Origin: Luteolibacter arcticus
GTDB lineage: Bacteria; Verrucomicrobiota; Verrucomicrobiia; Verrucomicrobiales; Akkermansiaceae
DNA: 64,000 nucleotides
Direction: 5' to 3'
Assembly (NCBI RefSeq): GCF_025950235.1
Contig: NZ_JAPDDT010000011.1
Coordinates: forward strand, 1-64,000
Shown here one piece after another: positions 8,350 to 16,800 of this stretch. Numbering within the stretch: position 1 is the first letter of the stretch; every line of letters begins with the position of its first letter. A model generated the notes under the pieces. That model was not told where the DNA came from, made no database searches, and was given only the letters and a program-made list of their open reading frames with translations. A program made the translations under genes and the position numbers.

Positions 8350-9342
8350 CTAACGGTAGTCCCACTTCCCATACTCTCTCTGGACGGAATCGCCCCAGTT
8401 GCCATACCATGCGTAGCCCTTGCGGCGCTCCTTGCCGATCTCGGCGACGGTGGCCTTCTTCACGCCATCGCGGTCGCAGAAGAAGGGCTTGCCGGTTTCG
8501 AGGTCGTAGAAGCGCGCCCACAGCGGCTTGGCGGAGGGATCGCTGATCACGCGGCCGTCGCCGCCGGAGCGCTCGAAGCGGATGCCGGTGAGCTTCGCCG
8601 AATCGAACCACGCAACGCCCGCCTTCACCGCGCGGATGACCTCGGGCGATGGCTTTTCGAGCGACATGAGAAAGTGGAGGATGCCGGCGCTCTCGCCGCC
8701 GCTCAGCGAAGGCAATTCGTAGGCGCGTGCCTTGGCGGGCGCGAAGGTGACTTCATCGTGCTGCGCACACCAGACGGTCGGCCTGCCATCGATGACGATC
8801 TGGCATTTGAGGATGCAGGCGATGCCGCGGTCGAAGGCTTCGGTCGCCTTGCGTTTGCGAGCGTTGTCGATGAAGTCGTAGCCTTGCGAGTCGTGGAGCA
8901 ATTCTAACAGACGAACCATGGTGCCGTCATTGAAGGTGATGTGGCGGTGGTAGCCCTCGCCGGGTGGATGGAATTGGGGCCAGCCGCCATTCGGATATTG
9001 GGCTTCGAGGATGTGCTCGAAGCCCTTGAGAAACGCATCCCGGTAGATATCATCGCCCGTGGATTTGAAGGCATGGGCGAGCAGGCGGAGTTCGCCGGTG
9101 GTGGCCTTGTTGTCGAAGGTGCCCTCGAGCTTGTCGCGCTTGCCATCGTAGGGCTTGGTGGTGGTGTCCTTGTTCTTCGGCCAGCTTCCCTGAGGCGACT
9201 GCCAGGAGAGCACGATGGAAAGAGTGCTGCGGCCCTCGTGCGAGCGGAACCAGTCATCGGGTTTTCCCGCGAGGTCCGCGGCATCGGCGAAGAGCATGCC
9301 GGGGAGAAGCAGGGCCGCGAGGAGCGGGAGGCGTGGGTTCAT
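8350..9342 (-). CDS. pelA: Pectate lyase, polysaccharide lyase family 10
   Basis: 330 residues with a signal peptide (MNPRLPLLAALLLPGMLFADA). The sequence follows the PelA/Pel-15E type: WQSPQGSWPKNKD near the start, TFDNKATTGELRLLA, then YPNGGWPQFHPPGEGYHRHITFNDG, and a C-terminal YGNWGDS. PL10 enzymes fold as an alpha/alpha toroid and cut de-esterified homogalacturonan by calcium-dependent beta-elimination. The length is normal for the catalytic domain alone. It is the downstream-most lyase of the pectin locus and would act in the periplasm or outside the cell on chains exposed by the larger PL1 and PL11 enzymes. Family A repeat 9400-9476 separates it from the upstream esterase gene. Confidence 0.9.
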   Translation of the reverse strand: MNPRLPLLAALLLPGMLFADAADLAGKPDDWFRSHEGRSTLSIVLSWQSPQGSWPKNKDTTTKPYDGKRDKLEGTFDNKATTGELRLLAHAFKSTGDDIYRDAFLKGFEHILEAQYPNGGWPQFHPPGEGYHRHITFNDGTMVRLLELLHDSQGYDFIDNARKRKATEAFDRGIACILKCQIVIDGRPTVWCAQHDEVTFAPAKARAYELPSLSGGESAGILHFLMSLEKPSPEVIRAVKAGVAWFDSAKLTGIRFERSGGDGRVISDPSAKPLWARFYDLETGKPFFCDRDGVKKATVAEIGKERRKGYAWYGNWGDSVQREYGKWDYR

Positions 9343-9399
9343 CGGGACGGTTACGTGACGGAGGGGTGGGACTTGCGGCTCAAAAGGAGTGGGACCTGA

Positions 9400-9476
9400 C
9401 TGGGAGCGCGGAGTTTATTCCGCTTGAGCGGTCGGGTCGCCGGGCCTGCCAGGCGGAATAAATTCCGCGTTCCCAG
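9400..9476. repeat. Intergenic inverted repeat, family A copy 2
   Basis: The arms CTGGGAGCGCGGAGTTTATT and GCGGAATAAATTCCGCGTTC (plus CCGC and CCAG) pair over about 24 bp with two mismatches, around a loop of about 28 bases. It is related to 76-142 in the opposite orientation and lies between two pectin genes. Confidence 0.75.
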
Positions 9477-9487
9477 TGGGCCGGGGC

Positions 9488-11008
9488 TCACTTCACGCGG
9501 ATCTCGCCGAGCCATTGCAAGGCGGCATCGGGCCATGCCTTGGCCTCGCGGTCGCTGCGCAGTCCGTAGCCGTGGCCGCCGGTGGGGTAGAGGAGGAGCT
9601 TGTGGGGGCGCTTCGCTTCAGTGAGCGCGGCATCGTAGAGCTTGCTGCCGACGACAAATTTCGCGTCGTCATCGCTGTGGACGATGAGGGTGGGCGGGAT
9701 GTCCGCCTTGGGATTGAGGTTGGGGGAAAGGCCGCCTTTTCCATCATCGAGATAGGCCGGGTAGACGAGCACGGCGAAGTCCGGGCGGCAGCTTTGTTGG
9801 TCGACGTCATCGATGGCCGGGTAGGTGAGCTCGTCGAAGCGATTGCTCGCGCGTGCGGAGAGGTGGCCGCCAGCGGAGAAGCCGATGACGCCGAGGCGCT
9901 GTGGGTCGATGTGCCACTCGGCGGCCCGTGAACGGGCGAGGCTCAGGGCGCGCTGGAGATCCTGCAGTGCGCCATCGCGGTTGTTAGGCACGCGGTATTT
10001 CAGCAGGAGGGCGGTGAAGCCGTTTGCATTCAGCCACGCCGCGATCTCGGTGCCTTCCTTGTCCATGACCGCATAGCTGTAGCCGCCGCCGGGGCAGACG
10101 ATCATGGCGGGCGAGTCCTTGGCCGGCGCGGGAAAGATGTCCAAGGTGGGTTGGCTTACATTCGTGATGCGCAGAGCGTCGGTGCGCTCGGGCGAATGGC
10201 GAGCTTCCGGATCCTTGGCTCCGTGGCCGGGCATCTTGCCGTCGGGCCACACGTTTGCGGTAATGCCTGCCTTCTTCGCGCCGGAAGCAGCTCGTGCCTT
10301 CTCCATCAGCACGTGCACCGCAGGCCAGGTTACCGAGAGGCTGGGGCCGCTGTTCGGGTGGATGCCGTCGGAGACGGCCTTCTGGAATTCTTCCGGTGAG
10401 TCCTGCTGGAGCTTCCGCCACGCGGGGTAGTGATCGACGAGTGGCAGTTGGTTGGCCCGGGCGTAGCTACGATAAACGTCGTAGTAAGACTCCAGCTCGG
10501 GGCGATCGGTGGCGTATTTCTTGGCTGGATTCGATGGCGAGTCCCAAGCGGGATTCATGGTCTGGAGCACGATGTCCACCTGGGGATTCTGCTGGCGCAG
10601 GGCCTTCACCATCTGGTCGAGATTGGCTTCGGATTGCTCGCGGGAGATGCCGTGCTTGGTGGCGGCGTCATTGGCGGAGAACTCGATGAAGACGAGATCC
10701 GGCCGGTGATCCTGCACGCGCTGCTTTAGATTGGCCACGCCCCATTTTGAATGCATGCCGGCTTGGGCACGGTTCAGATAAGTCACTTGGCCGGGGAATT
10801 CCTTGGCGAAGTAATCGCCGAGCGCCTTTGCCCACGCGCCGTTGATCGTGAGGCTGGTGCCATAGACCACCACGGTCTGCTTCTTGCCTTCGTGGAGTTT
10901 CTTGAAAACGGTCACGGGCAGGGGCTCCTCCGCGGCGATGGGGACAGCGGCCGACAGCAAGAGAGGCAGCAGCCAGTTACGCGAGCGCTTCAGCAGATGG
11001 ATCGGCAT
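9488..11008 (-). CDS. Two-domain esterase: SGNH hydrolase fused to alpha/beta hydrolase
   Basis: 506 residues from the ATG at 11008, which starts a signal peptide (MPIHLLKRSRNWLLPLLLSA); ATGs at 11020 and 11047 are alternatives. Residues about 30-235 form an SGNH esterase: VVYGTSLTING (block I, a GTS variant of GDS), NRAQAGMHS (block II Gly), FIEFSANDAA (block III Asn) and DGIHPN (block V Asp/His). Residues about 270-505 form an alpha/beta hydrolase of the acetyl-esterase type: CPGGGYSYA (oxyanion), GFSAGGH (nucleophile Ser), HSDDDAKF (Asp) and GGHGYG (His). Both catalytic sets look complete. The likely role is removal of acetyl, or possibly methyl, groups from pectin or hemicellulose so that lyases can bind. 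Two esterases on one chain suggest two ester positions are cleared at once. Esterase chemistry is firm; substrate is inferred from the neighbours. Confidence 0.85.
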   Translation of the reverse strand: MPIHLLKRSRNWLLPLLLSAAVPIAAEEPLPVTVFKKLHEGKKQTVVVYGTSLTINGAWAKALGDYFAKEFPGQVTYLNRAQAGMHSKWGVANLKQRVQDHRPDLVFIEFSANDAATKHGISREQSEANLDQMVKALRQQNPQVDIVLQTMNPAWDSPSNPAKKYATDRPELESYYDVYRSYARANQLPLVDHYPAWRKLQQDSPEEFQKAVSDGIHPNSGPSLSVTWPAVHVLMEKARAASGAKKAGITANVWPDGKMPGHGAKDPEARHSPERTDALRITNVSQPTLDIFPAPAKDSPAMIVCPGGGYSYAVMDKEGTEIAAWLNANGFTALLLKYRVPNNRDGALQDLQRALSLARSRAAEWHIDPQRLGVIGFSAGGHLSARASNRFDELTYPAIDDVDQQSCRPDFAVLVYPAYLDDGKGGLSPNLNPKADIPPTLIVHSDDDAKFVVGSKLYDAALTEAKRPHKLLLYPTGGHGYGLRSDREAKAWPDAALQWLGEIRVK

Positions 11009-11199
11009 GAGGGAGGGCATTGAAGGGAATGCGATCCGCTCTGGCAACTACCCGGATGAAAGAGTGCTGTTTCAATTATTGGGCCGCGAATCGGGGGGGC
11101 ACGCTGGCAGGAGCCGGGGTGTGTCCAAGGGACAGTCGATGCGGCGCGACTTACTTTTGGTCCTCTCTCGATCTCGTGGATGAGGCAAGGGTGCCGCTT

Positions 11200-11997
11200 T
11201 TAGATTGGGGCAATCCGCTTGATTGCGTCCTCCATATCCGACGGGTCAGTCCCAAATTCCTCCGCGATATTCTTCATGATGGTCCGCGCCGTTTTTGAAA
11301 GGCAATCCGGTCGCTCGCCGGACTGAAATAAATCGAAATGGTCGAAGAAAGTGCTCAAACTTCGCTCGGCTGAACCGAGTGATACGAAGTGGAAGGTGCG
11401 GTGCCATGGGATTCCATTGCTGAATGGAAATCGCTCCTCGATCCAGCTCTGGAAGAGAGCCTGGAAGGCGTGGGCCTTGCCTGGCTTTCCGGTGGTGTCC
11501 ATCTCCGCCCAACTGCAACCGGAAAGCATCGACCACAAGTGGGAAGCCGCAGCGTCGTTGCCGAAGTACATACCCGGGCGTTTCCTGATTGCCTCCATTG
11601 AAGAAAGGCCTTTGAACAAGTCCACGCGGGCATGAACTTCGGGCGCTTTCCGGGTGGGGCTCGCAAGCCGTGTCCGGTAGTCCAAGTATCTTGATAGGGA
11701 GCGTTCGGCGCCTTCAACTGCTTCAAGGAAGCTCCACGTCGCCACGTTGGATGGCCATGAATCACAGACGCCGTAGTCGCCCTTTACTGCGTCAGTGAAC
11801 GCATCGTAATCGAAGTCCTCCGGCTCGAGATTTGCGTGAAATTCATAGCCGAGGGCGTAGGCCTGGAACTGCGGGATTGTCCGCTCCGCCAAATGAAGGT
11901 CGGGGGATTCGCAGCACCGCTTCAGGATGTCGGTCAGGGTCACGGATGGGTCAGGAAGCGGGTGAAATTGCTCTTCCTTCAATAAGGAATCTGGCAT
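11200..11997 (-). CDS. Hypothetical protein with a GyrB-like RKRPGMYFG motif
   Basis: 265 residues, no signal peptide or membrane segment, so probably cytosolic. I do not recognise the family. The middle carries LSSMEAIRKRPGMYFGNDAA (RKRPGMYFG at 138-146), which closely resembles the start of GyrB/ParE ATPase domains (LEAVRKRPGMYIG), but the rest of the GHKL ATP site (the N-box and DxGxG) is absent. The C-terminal third is rich in aromatic and acidic residues (FHFVSLGSAERSLSTFFDHFD). It interrupts the pectin genes, is less GC-rich than they are, and is likely a later insertion unrelated to pectin. A role as an immunity-like or small regulatory protein is a guess only. Confidence 0.7.
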   Translation of the reverse strand: MPDSLLKEEQFHPLPDPSVTLTDILKRCCESPDLHLAERTIPQFQAYALGYEFHANLEPEDFDYDAFTDAVKGDYGVCDSWPSNVATWSFLEAVEGAERSLSRYLDYRTRLASPTRKAPEVHARVDLFKGLSSMEAIRKRPGMYFGNDAAASHLWSMLSGCSWAEMDTTGKPGKAHAFQALFQSWIEERFPFSNGIPWHRTFHFVSLGSAERSLSTFFDHFDLFQSGERPDCLSKTARTIMKNIAEEFGTDPSDMEDAIKRIAPI

Positions 11998-12310
11998 GCC
12001 CTTTCAAGGTGGGAGAAGGATGGGCCGAATCATCGATTGCTTTCGCCATCTTGGCGGGAGGTCGCGAGATGAACGAGGCGAAATATGGATTCCGCCCAAT
12101 CGCCTCCCTTCAGGCGGCCGGTTGTTTGGCATGCTGACCCGGGGCTGCACTTCGTTTGCCCCGGGCTATTCCATTTCGCCCCTTTGGGGCTGGAGAAGGT
12201 CGAGGGGCGGCGGGGATCTCCAGTGGTTTCTTGCCTGCGGGGTGAGTCGGGCAGCCGCACACGGAGTGTGCGGACCACTTTGGCTTGGGATGTTAGGCCC
12301 GGCGGAAGTG
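11998..12310. repeat. Gene-free interval with family D repeat
   Basis: No gene is supported here. 12133-12195 holds a family D element: a CCCGGGGCTGCACTTCGTTTGCCCCGGG hairpin-like core followed by GCCCCTTTGGGGCTGG. Relatives lie at 30123-30175 and 30936-31039. The left part (12020-12120) has short GGCGGGAGGTCGC / CGCCTCCCTTCAGGCGG arms. Confidence 0.55.
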
Positions 12311-13849
12311 TTACTTCGCGAGGGTGATCTTCACCACTTGGGCCAAGGGGTCGTTGGCGGTGGCGGGGAGTTCGATTTCGAGGGCCTTGTTGTCGCGCTT
12401 GAATTTGAGTGAGCCTTTGTCGCCGAGGAGTTCGATCTTTGAGATGGCGGGTGCGCCGTCTTTCTCGGCTAGGGAGGTGAGGGTGATGGCCTTGCCGGGC
12501 TTGCCGGGGAGGATGGCGTAGAGGGATCCGCCTTTGGTGGTGAAGCGGACTTTGCCATCGGCGTGCTGGGTCCAGGGGCGGGTGCCGTAGATGGCTTCGC
12601 CGTGCGTGCCGAGCCACTTGCCGAGGGCTAGCAGGGTGTCCTGTTGCTCCTTTGGGATGGTGCCGTCGGCCTTGGGGGCGAGGTTGAGGAGGTAGAAGCC
12701 GCCCTTGCTGACGGTGTCGAGGAGCTTGCCGAGGATGGCCTCGGGGCCGAAGACGCGCATGCCCTCGACGTAGCCCCAGGAGGTGCCGATGGGGTCATCG
12801 ACCATCCATGAGCCGGGGCGGATGCCGGCGGGAGAGCGGCTGCCGACCTTCTCGAAGTCGATGATGGAGCCGATCTGCTCGGTGTCCTTGTTAGAAGGGG
12901 CGTAGGCGACGAACTTGGTGGAGACGGAGACTTCCTTTTTCCATGAAGTCGCACGGTTGTAGTAGTAGGCGGCGACGCGCAGCTTGAGGGGATCGAGGTG
13001 GCGGAGGTTCACGCCGTTGTCGAACCACAGGAGATCGGGCTGATACTTGTCGATCAGCTCGAAGTTCCGCGCCATCCAGTCGGCGAGGAAGGCGGCCTGC
13101 GCTTGATCGCTGCGGTCGGCGACGTGGTAGAAGCCCTTCCACTTGGGGTCGAAGAGGTCGGCCTTGGCCTCGCGGAGTCGTTCGAGCACGGCCTTCGGCG
13201 GATCGATGAAGGTGAAGTTCTCGATGCCGTGGTTGGAGACGCCGAACTTGAGGCCCTTGGCGCGGGAGGCGGCGGCGAGTTCACCGATGAGGTCGCGCTT
13301 CGGTCCCATGGCCTTGGAGTTGAAGGTGGTGACCTTGCTGTCCCAGAGCGCGAAATTGTCGTGATGCTGGGCGCATGGCAGCACGACCTTGGCACCGGAC
13401 CGGTAGAAGAGATCGGCCCACTCGGTGGCGCTGAATTTTTCCGCGGTGAAAAGCGGGATGAAGTCCTTGTAGCCGAACTTCTCCGGCGGGCCGAATTTGT
13501 CGGTGTGCCACTTCAAGTTGGCGGCGTAGAGGTGCTTCTCGTACCACTCGTTATGATGGGCGGGAACGGAGTAGAGGCCCCAGTGCATGAAGATGCCGAA
13601 CTTGGCGTCATCGAACCACGAGGGGACGCGGTAGTTCGCGCGGATGGACTCCCACTCGGGCTTGAAGGGGCCGGGCGGGAGGGGGGTGGCCAGGAGCTTG
13701 TTCGCCTCGGCGACGATCGCGGGCGTGGCAGGCGGGCCCATGACGCCGTAATCGTACGGGCCGGTCTCGACGACGCCGGCGCGGTCGGGCTTGGGCAAGG
13801 CGGCGAGCGGGGTCGCGAGGGCGAGTAGGACGAGGGAGCGGGAAATCAT
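12311..13849 (-). CDS. Alpha-L-fucosidase, glycoside hydrolase family 29
   Basis: 512 residues from the ATG at 13849, which starts a signal peptide (MISRSLVLLALATPLAALP). A longer frame reaching 13957 would translate the neighbour's 3' end as His/Arg-rich junk. GH29 hallmarks: W-F-DDAKFGIFMHWGLYSVP, AKVVLPCAQHHDNFALWDS, and PDLLWFDNGVN, whose Asp is the expected nucleophile. A C-terminal beta domain follows. GH29 enzymes retain configuration and release terminal alpha-L-fucose, which decorates rhamnogalacturonan side chains and xyloglucan. The ATG overlaps the stop of the PL11 gene as ATGA, so translation is probably coupled and the two are made together in a set ratio. Confidence 0.93.
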   Translation of the reverse strand: MISRSLVLLALATPLAALPKPDRAGVVETGPYDYGVMGPPATPAIVAEANKLLATPLPPGPFKPEWESIRANYRVPSWFDDAKFGIFMHWGLYSVPAHHNEWYEKHLYAANLKWHTDKFGPPEKFGYKDFIPLFTAEKFSATEWADLFYRSGAKVVLPCAQHHDNFALWDSKVTTFNSKAMGPKRDLIGELAAASRAKGLKFGVSNHGIENFTFIDPPKAVLERLREAKADLFDPKWKGFYHVADRSDQAQAAFLADWMARNFELIDKYQPDLLWFDNGVNLRHLDPLKLRVAAYYYNRATSWKKEVSVSTKFVAYAPSNKDTEQIGSIIDFEKVGSRSPAGIRPGSWMVDDPIGTSWGYVEGMRVFGPEAILGKLLDTVSKGGFYLLNLAPKADGTIPKEQQDTLLALGKWLGTHGEAIYGTRPWTQHADGKVRFTTKGGSLYAILPGKPGKAITLTSLAEKDGAPAISKIELLGDKGSLKFKRDNKALEIELPATANDPLAQVVKITLAK

Positions 13850-16800
13850 GGCGATGCGAGGATGGCGATTTTGTAGAAGGCGTTGCCGGCGGGAGGGGGG
13901 GTGTCGGTGAAGGAGTCGGTGGTGCCGGTGCCGGTGGTGGTGTGGATGGAGTCCCACGGGGCCTCGAGGGTGGCGCTGCGGAAGACCTCAAACTGGACGC
14001 CGACCGCGGACGGCCAGGTGATGGTGAAGCCGCCGGGGCCGTGAGTGCCGGTGGCCTTGAAGGAGGAGCTGCCGTTCTTGGGGTCGAGGCTTAACAGGAA
14101 CTCGGTGGCGTTGTCGGTGCCATCGCCATCGGGGTCGGCGGGCGGTGCGGCTTCGGGGTCCGAGGTGCTGCCGAAGTGCTGGATCTGCCATTGCTCGAAG
14201 GGCGTGAGGATCTGCGTCACGATGAGGCGGACCTGGCCCGCGGTGGCGGTGCTGACGGTGGCCTCGTAGCCGGGGGGCAGGGTGCCGAGGGCGAGGCCGT
14301 CTTCATCGTCGAGGGTGCCGGTGTAGGTGATGAGGGTGTAGGTGCCGGGTCCGAAGCCGGGGCCGGCGGTGACGTGGAGCGTGCCGGCGAGGGTGAGATT
14401 GCCGGTGACATTGACGCGGTCGGAAACGGTGCCGAGTTCGTAGTCGAGCACGCTGGTGGGTGAGAGGGTGAGTCCCGCACCAAGCGCGAGGGTGCCAGCG
14501 GAGGTGCCGGGGGCGAGGGTGCCGTGGCAGGTGACCGCGCCGCCGATGCTTCCGCTGCCTCCGAGCGCACCGGTGGTGGCTACGGTGGTCGCCGTACTTG
14601 CGAGTGAGCCGGTGACGTTCAGGCGTCCGCCGTTGACGGTGGTCGCGCCGGTGTAGGTACTCGTTCCGGCGAGGGTAAGGCTGCCGGTGCCGGCCTTGGT
14701 GATGGCGACGAGCTTGGTGGCGCTGCCATTGGCGATCACGCCGGCGAAGGTGCTGTCGATATTCGCCTGGCCGATGGTGTAGGTGCAGCTCGCTGCGTTG
14801 CTGTTGCCTGCCATGCCGATGAAGCTGCCCGTGAGCCCCTTGAGCGCGCCGAGGCTGTAGGCGCTGCCCTGGCGGGCGGACAGGCCGCGGTTGCCGAGGT
14901 CAAAGGTGGCGGCGGCACTGCCACTGAAGGTGGAGGTGAAGAGGCGAAACGAGCCCACGCCGGTGAGTGCAAAGGTGCCGGAGAAGCCGGACATGTCGCC
15001 CTCGAAGTCGAAGACGCTGGTCGCATTGCAGGTGAGGATGCCCGAGCCCGAGATGTTTCGCAGGCCATGTGCCCCGCCGCCATCGCCACCCGAGACCGTG
15101 GAGGCGGCGGTGACCAGGATGGGATTCTGCGGCGCGAGTGCATTGGTGGCCCAGGTGCCGCCGGAGAGAGTGACGGGGCCGGTTCCCAAGGCACCTGCAT
15201 TCGTGATGGAAAGGGTGCCGCCGGAGATAGTGGTGCCGCCGGTGTAGGTATGGGCGGTCGAGAGCACGAGTGTGCCGCTGCCGTTCTTTGTTAGAGTGCC
15301 CTCGCCGATGATCCTGCCGGCTCCGGAGAGCGTGTAGTTTTTCGTGGCGGAGACGAAGACTTCCTCCGGTTCCACATCCAGCGCGAGGCTGACGGGATTG
15401 GTCGCATTGCCGGAGTCGGTGAAGGTGACGGTGGACTGGGCGGAGAAGATGACGTTGCCGGAGCCATCGGTCCAATTGGCGGTGGCGGTGTCCCAGGTGG
15501 AGTTGGTGTTGCCGGTCCAGAGGAGATCCGAGGCCCCGGGCGGCTGGGCGAGGGTCATGGTGATCACGCCTGTGGTGGCGAGGTCGAAGGAGGCGGTGAG
15601 CGTGGATCCGGGCGGGGCCTGCCACGAGAGCGAAGGCGTGCCGGTGAGGGTGCCGGAGTAGGTCAGCAGGGTGTAGATGCCCGGCCCGAGCGTGATGCCG
15701 GTGACCGGGCGGACGAGGGCATTGGTGCCGAAGGTGAGATTGCCGGTGATGGCGAGCGGTGTGGCTCCGATTGCGCCGTGCTCAAGGATGGCTGCGGATT
15801 GAAAGCTGACATTCCCCGTGATGATGCCGCTGCCGCCGAGCGCTGCGCCGCCTTGGACGGTGACGGCGCTGCCGGTGGTGCTGCCTTGGATGCGCAGGGT
15901 GCCGGAGGAGACGGTGGTGGCTCCGGTGTGGGTGGATGCGCCGGCGAGGGTCCAGATGCCGGTGCCGTTCTTGGTGATGGCGGTGAGGCCGGTGCCATTG
16001 ACTATTGCGCCGGAGAAGATGGCGTCGGTATTCCTGCCGCCGACACGCCAGGTGGTGGTGCGGCCGACAGTGGGACCGCCGCCGATGCCGGTGGTGGAGT
16101 CGCCGGTGAGCTCGCCGATGTCGAGGGTGGCGTTGCTATTGCCAATGTTGTAGTAGACGTAGCTCTCCGCGCCGATATTGAGCGCGGCGGTGCCGAAGCC
16201 GAAGCTATTGGTGACGCGCATCTCCGAGCCATCGGCATCGGTCGCGAGATTGATCTGGCCGGTGAAGGCGGACCAGTTGCCCTTCATGTCGGAGCGGACA
16301 TAGGGCGAGTAGTAGTTGAAGGTGCCGCTGCCCGTCAGCGAGCCGGTGAGCGAGCAGCGGCCATCGGCATTCAAGCGGCCGGTCATCCCGGAGGGGACGA
16401 TCAGGTTCCAGTTGCAAACGTCGTTGTTCTGCACGTTCGCCATGGTGAGCGTGCCGTTGTTGAAAGTGACGGCGCCGCCGCCGAGGGCGTTCTTGTTGGC
16501 ATTCGACCCTGCCAGATAAATCGTGCCGCCATCGATGGTGGTGCCGCCGCTGTAGGTATTGGTATTGGCCAGGATCAAGGTGCCCGCGCCGGTTTTCGTA
16601 AGCCTGCCGCTGCCGGTGATGGTGCCGCTGATCTGCATCGAGCTGCCATTCGCGGCGACATCGAGGGTGCCGCCGGAGGCACCGAGCGTCATGCTGCGGT
16701 TGGTATTGGTCTGCGAGCCGGTGAGGCGCAGCGTGCCGCCATTGATGACGAGATTGCTCGCGCCGACACCCGCTGCACCGATCGAGCTGGGGGTGCCGCC

